From assembly GCA_029641185.1 (NCBI GenBank), contig JAPWGK010000016.1, forward strand, positions 310,001 to 374,000: a DNA stretch of 64,000 bases. Direction: 5' to 3'. Position 1 is the first letter of the stretch; every line of letters begins with the position of its first letter. The translations under genes were made by a program, and so were the position numbers. The stretch comes from Pseudofabraea citricarpa. Taxonomy: Eukaryota > Ascomycota > Leotiomycetes > Helotiales > Dermateaceae. Under the pieces are notes generated by a model that did no database searches, was not told the origin of the DNA, and worked only from the letters and a program-made list of their open reading frames with translations. Below are positions 58,876-64,000 of the stretch, in pieces.

Positions 58876-61366
58876 TCACGAGCCGTAAGCAACCTGTGCG
58901 TTTGGTTCGCCAGGAGCCATGAAATTCGTCTCTGGGTTATTTGCCTCCTTCGCCGCCGAACATCTAGCCATCGTTGGTGAACTAAGTAGCTGGTTAGCAA
59001 GTCGATCAATTTGAGCAGAGGAATTGGTACAAACCTTCTCGAGATGACATCTGTGAAATAAAAGTTCTCAACCACCTTCTTCAACGCCTCACCGGTTGGC
59101 TTGCTTCCCTTATTCTGGTCCACCAATTGTACTTTGCTCAGTTGCTTCAAAGCGACTGGCTCCACGACATCATAGCTAGCCAACGCAGGGCTGATTTCGA
59201 CCATGCGGTCTCTTAGCTGGGCCACATCGTCGTATGGTAATGCTGCACCAAGGAACTCACTTGCAGCGCGAATGATCTTCCAATCTGTTCGAGCAGCGCC
59301 AGGTAATGAAGTGGCAGCACGAGTCATCTGTACACGACCCTCAGTGTTGACGTATGTACCAGCTTTCTCAGTATATGCAGCACCAGGAAGAACGACATCT
59401 GCAATCTGAGCTCCGCGATCACCATGGTGACCTTGGTACACAACGAAAGCATCTTTGGGGATATCTGCGGCAGCAAACTCATCGGCACCGAGGAGCCAGA
59501 TGAACTTAGGCTTTGTGTTGGCGACAACAGTTGATGGGGTAGTGAAGCCAACTTCGTAAGCACCGGCTCGGGATGCGGCGCGTTGGAGGACATTGAAGCC
59601 GTTCCACTCCTCAGTAAGGAAGTTTGCGGCATTTTTGTCCACAAAGGTACCAACCATCTCATAGATTGCCTTGGCATCAGCGTGATCTGTGACACCAGAT
59701 CCTACGATGATCATAGGTCTCTTTGCGGCTTGTAGCTTCTTGCCGAAAGGTCCAGCCAAAGCCTTCTTAAGGGCAGCAGCATCAGTACCGAGGTGCTCAA
59801 ACTCAAAAGTGGACTCCCATGATTGTCCAACAACACCAATTTCAAGATCTGAACGCATCCACTGCTTTCTGATACGGGCATTTAAGCCAGCAGCCTCATG
59901 CCGGGTATTGCTGCCAACGATCAAGATGGCATCAGCTTCCTCAACACCCCAGATCTTCGAGTTGAATAAGTAGTTAGAACGAACGTCAATTCCGTGGGCA
60001 ATCGGTGAGTTTCCAGAAGGTTGGTCGAGAGCTAAATTCTCCGATCCAAGCTTGTTAGCTAAATCCTTAAGAGCAACCATCGATTCAGTCTCGATCAGTT
60101 CACCAGCAATGGCCTTGAATTCATTGCCCTTGGGGGCGATAGTTTGGAAAGCAGTAGCGATCTCATTCAAAGCCATCTCCCATGAGGCAGGGAGGAACTT
60201 GCCATCCTTCTTAATCAGAGGGGTGGTAAGTCTTTGAGTCTTTAAACCATCACAAGCAAATCGGGTCTTGTCGTTAATCCATTCTTCGTTGACATCGTCA
60301 TTCAGTCTTGGAAGAATTCGCATCACCTCGAGACCACGAGAGTCAACGCGAACGTTGGATCCTAGACCGTCGAGAACATCAATAGATTCCGTGTGCTTGA
60401 GCTCCCAAGGGCGTGCCCGGAAAGCGTATGGTTTAGAAGTAAGAGCTCCAACGGGGCAGAGGTCGATAACATTGCCGGACATTTCCGAGTCCAAATTCTT
60501 CTCCAAGTATGTACCAATTTGCATATCGTTTCCTCGTCCAGTGGATCCTAGCTCTGGAGCCCCAGCAATATCGTTTGCGAATCGAATACATCGTGTGCAG
60601 TGGATGCAACGGTTCATCGACGTCTTAATTAAAGGGCCAATGTTCTTATCTTCCGTTGCACGCTTGCCACCAACTTCGTGGAAACGTCCTCGGTCAGCTC
60701 CGTATCGCATTGACTGATCTTGTAAATCACACTCTCCTCCTTGGTCGCAGATAGGGCAATCGAGGGGGTGGTTTGCTAATAAAAACTCCATAACTCCTTC
60801 TCGTGCTTTGTGTGCTAACGGTGTATTGGTCTTAACGACCATACCGGGTTGTACTGGCCATGCACATGATGCTACAGGCTTCGGTGCTTTCTCGACTTCG
60901 ACTAGACACATTCGACAATTTCCGGCAATCATGAGTTTTCTGTATTCGACAATCAGTACTAGAGAATGTAGCGGGGTCTCCGGAAGGCTCACTCATGATA
61001 GCAGTATCTATGAAGTTGTCAGCAAAATTGTTTCAATCAATCTATGGCGCACTGGCTCACCTGGGTACCGTTACTCCCGCCTTCTCGCATGCTTGAATCA
61101 AAGCAGAACCGGCTGTGGTAATGGTCAGCAACTCCTCCCCAACCGAATTGTCAGCGACTCCGCATACCTTCTATTGAAACTTGCTTGCCATCTACAAGAC
61201 CAATTAGCTACGTCTGCGTATATATTATCTGCGGAATCAATGAGGCCGTACCAACTGTAAGGGTGACTTCTGCCTGTCTTCGAGATGATGTCGCGAAGGT
61301 CCTGGAAACATTACACGATTTCCTGGTCGACCGCAGCGCCGAACGTGCTAGAGATTGGCGCAGCAT
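58876..61366 (-). CDS. NDUFS1: NADH:ubiquinone oxidoreductase 75-78 kDa subunit (complex I)
   Basis: Exons 61252-61366, 61168-61191, 61061-61112, 60993-61007, 59035-60939 and 58876-58981 give 738 residues. The N-terminus MLRQSLARSALRSTRKS is a mitochondrial presequence. VTLTVDGKQVSIEAGSALIQ opens the [2Fe-2S] ferredoxin domain; YCYHE and CRMCLVE carry the cluster. CPICDQGGECDLQD and CIHCTRCIRF hold 4Fe-4S clusters; MQIGTYLEKNL and NVIDLCPVGALTSKPYAF follow. The C-terminal half is a molybdopterin-oxidoreductase-like domain without molybdopterin. The subunit passes electrons from the NADH side to the quinone arm. Exon 4 has 15 nt and exon 2 has 24 nt; both are needed for family sequence. Five introns crowd into the first 250 codons, a common fungal pattern. 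Confidence 0.96.
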
Positions 61367-62630
61367 CTTGTCCTCTCGTCGTACTAGAATAAAAGGAAAG
61401 AAATGACGGGCGTACTCGTAGGGATTGGGCTTCGGTCCGCCTTGAGCTTTCAATTACACATTGACGTTGCCTCTCCGTCGAAGCTCTCTGGGTTCCATTC
61501 AGGAAAATGCGCTAGCCGGACAAATAATCCAGTTGGTCTGATTGGCCGACATCAACACGTGACCATATCCTCGGATACAAAACCAGAGCTCAAAATTTCT
61601 CGCATATTTTCTTTTCCTTCTTCAAATTAAATTGTATACGGGCACACATTTATTGTCGGTGAGCTTGGGTGGCGAGGTCATTTCGATGATTCTTGCTGCT
61701 ACGATCAAGTCTTCCGCTATCTTGTGCTCCAGAGCACATCTTTAGGGCGCTGGAATGGATGCAAATGAGAATCTTCGGATTCAACGAATGCGCAACTTAC
61801 CGCCGGCTGCTACATTTCATCACTGATGCAACGAACTTTGGGAAGGATTCAAGTGGTAGTACTATGGAGGTAGAGTCTAGGGTGTTAACTGTGCCCACTG
61901 CTGTTGTGAATGACCATAATCCCAAACGTTTCCGGCTGTTCGTGCTCTTAGCATCACGGCAACGATTCTGTTTATCCAAACTGTATATCACAACGTGCCA
62001 GGCAATAACATTCAGCTACGTTGCTGGGTACTGCGGCCGTCGAGCCTGTGCTGCATGCTGTTCGTGGAACTGCACATTTTGAATGGCAGGAGAATTTTTA
62101 TATTTGGTCTTGGCATCGCTGACCAAAAATGGGAGTTAAGGTGGAGCACATCACAGCCAATGAGTACTTCTCAATTACTGAAATTCCTCTGAAGATAGAG
62201 TAGCTTTATCATGAATTGGCTTCAATGCCTACCTAGTACCTATGCAGCGTATCTTCACCGTTCGTGGTCACAACTGAAGATTGAGTGTTACGATGGTTGC
62301 CAACATTCACGAATACTCATTGATACCAAGGTAAGCAGCTAAGAAGTAAGCCATATTTTTGCAAGACTCTATAGCATAAGCCATTCCATAATTACACTAT
62401 TAGTTAAAACCTTCAAAGTCAAATTTCTTTAGAGTCCTGACCCAGCTCTAAGACACGGATCTAAGAACCAAAATAACCACGAACACCAACTCCAAAATCC
62501 TATAAGCACAAACTCCGACCCAGATATAACAATTCCCCTATACCACCCAGTGGCAATTGAAATTTGGTTGTTAACAAGCACTGTAATATTTAGAGTTCGG
62601 TGGGCACAAATAAATTAAGGCATACTCTTG
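61367..62630. other. Intergenic, no supported gene
   Basis: AT-rich. Frames are short and random-looking. A gene-poor stretch that contains the complex I subunit promoter and the 3' end of the RNase H-like gene. Confidence 0.45.
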
Positions 62631-64000
62631 TTATGGCAAAGCGTAATCTATTGCCAAAGCCTTCGTACAAGCCTCGCTTGGTTGTTCTCTGGCATTCATC
62701 GCACGTAGCATCTCCTCCTCTGCAGTAGAGGGACCACGTGGTGTCCATCTTGGTGCTGTTTTATCGTACTTCTCTCCCATAATATAGGCAATGCTCCCTG
62801 GCGCTGGACATAGAAGAATCTGCAGTCGACACTCGAGCCAAAACATTTTAATGCTAAGTTCTGGATGGCCCTGGCCTACTTCCGGCCACTGTGGGCCGAA
62901 GAGTATCGCAAAGTTAGCCGGTCGGTCTTCTCCTACAACAACTAAGCGGCGGATTACAGTAATTGCATCCATAACAGAGTAGTCGTCAGGCCGCCTTGTT
63001 GGTATCTGGATGGCCAGTTCGGAGCATAGTTGTCGAGCTGCAGGCGAGTGACGTGCTTTGGAGACCCAGAACTGAAAGCACGGCATTGCAAGGTTCAGCG
63101 GCTGGATGTTTTGATGCATAGTTGAATATCCTCCAAGCGTTGAGGGTAGATTCACACCCGAGTCACAATACTGAGCAGTGCTAATGATGTTGTTATGCGT
63201 ACTTGAAAGTAAGAAGTTGTTGCTGACGTTTGTCCCTTGTGGGCTTGTGATCATACTTGGACCGGGCGAGGTGTTTTGATTAAGGGTCGCAGTTCCTTGC
63301 AGTTGAAGTGACTTGCATTGGGAACACGAGACAGGTTGACAGGATATTGCTTCCTTGGCCAACATGTCTGCTTCAGAGTTTTGTTCTTTGTTAACCAGCC
63401 AGATTTGGACGTCCACATTATCCCAGGACTGCATTCCATCAAGATCGTTGTGAATCCACTGAAATGCGGCAGCATTCTTGATCTTCTTGCCTTTGTTATC
63501 CTTCCAGCCATTCTCGCTCCATCTTGTGATATTTTCTGAAAAACCTTTAGCAATATATGATGATCGTGTTATGATAATTGCCCTTGATACTCCAAGTCTG
63601 CTTCTCAACCATCGGAGAGAGTTGATGGTTTGTCCGAAAGCATATAACTCAGCTGCATGATATGTTTGAGCCAATTCTCCCCACCTGAAATATTGTCAGT
63701 TTTGGTCCTCTGATGTGTAGATGGCGGTGCGGAGAGGCATGACGCTGGTCTAGGCTTCGTGGCACATGATCTAATACATCCATAATTCCAATGAAGTTAT
63801 CGGTATGTCGAATCCATGATTGTACGATCATTTTCAAAATTCCAAAACAGAAGTATGATAGAAGAACAGCCTGTGCACCTACCTTGCTACCTGCGGGATT
63901 GATTGCGACGTGTTGTACTTCGACTCCGGCCCGAAATACATAGAAAAGGTGACTTTGGAGTTTCCGTGCATATCTTTACCACAATCTCGGCCGATGGCGA
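62631..64000 (-). CDS. RNase H-like domain protein with altered catalytic residues (5' end beyond window)
   Basis: Exons 63883-64000 (incomplete) and 62631-63684 join in frame across a 198-nt intron (GTAGGT donor, CAG acceptor). The fold of RNase H1 shows FSMYFGPESKYNTSQSIP, AAELYAFGQTINSLRW, SSYIAKGFSENITRWSENGWK and VDVQIWLVNKEQNSEADMLAKEA. The Glu in AAELYA and the last Asp in EADMLAKEA remain. The Asp of the usual TDSxY block is Arg (TRSSYI), and the expected first Asp (DGA-like) aligns with Gly in AIGRDCG. So the enzyme is probably inactive as a nuclease unless my alignment is off. The last 200 residues have no recognised domain. Many fungal genomes carry such RNase H-like proteins of unknown role, some derived from retroelements. 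Confidence 0.78.

Overview
This window is nuclear DNA of a filamentous ascomycete (Pezizomycotina). The evidence is short introns (mostly 48-80 nt) with GTRNGT donors and CTAAC/TACTAAC-type branch sites, gene density near one per 2.7 kb, low-complexity intergenic DNA, and a gene set that is typical of such fungi: Abp1, Sla1, Dnm1, Grx4, AMP deaminase, PP2A-B55, the KDEL receptor and complex I 75 kDa subunit. A leotiomycete-like (Helotiales) origin is my best guess from overall gene style, but no species is claimed.

Layout: 1-2.9 kb holds the 5' end of a PAP2-type lipid phosphatase (minus), an intron-containing tRNA-Met and a small hairpin-like MITE. 2.9-7.9 kb is one 1631-residue F-box/zinc-finger protein (minus). 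8.6-11.3 kb is ABP1. 12.7-13.2 kb is a small CYSTM protein (minus). 15.6-18.1 kb holds a 3-hydroxyisobutyrate dehydrogenase-like enzyme and GRX4. 19.6-22.2 kb is DNM1 (minus). 24-27 kb holds two secreted proteins (PEBP-like and lactonohydrolase-like). 27.2-30.9 kb is a divergent pair: a conserved unknown (minus) and PP2A-B55. 32.7-41.1 kb holds a UDP-GlcNAc-type nucleotide sugar transporter, AMP deaminase and a Dal5/Tna1-like MFS permease. 42-48.9 kb holds SLA1 and a maltose/hexose-type sugar transporter. 49.4-52.7 kb holds an F-box protein and a PhyH-type dioxygenase (both minus). 54.2 kb encodes a small cysteine-rich secreted protein. 56-61.4 kb holds a WLM metallopeptidase, the KDEL receptor and complex I 75 kDa subunit. 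The right edge is cut through an RNase H-like protein with degraded catalytic residues.

No biosynthetic cluster, CRISPR, phage-like or clearly new multi-gene system is visible; the genes are mostly independent housekeeping units. ABP1 and SLA1, partners in actin-patch endocytosis, lie about 31 kb apart, which may be chance. The most unusual items are the MITE, the palindrome-built tRNA intron, the degenerate RNase H-like gene, the cysteine-rich secreted protein, two stop-free introns whose length is a multiple of three, several exons of 14-17 nt, and a transition-biased tandem duplication touching a stop codon. Exon structures were built by hand from splice consensus and reading-frame continuity and have no transcript support.
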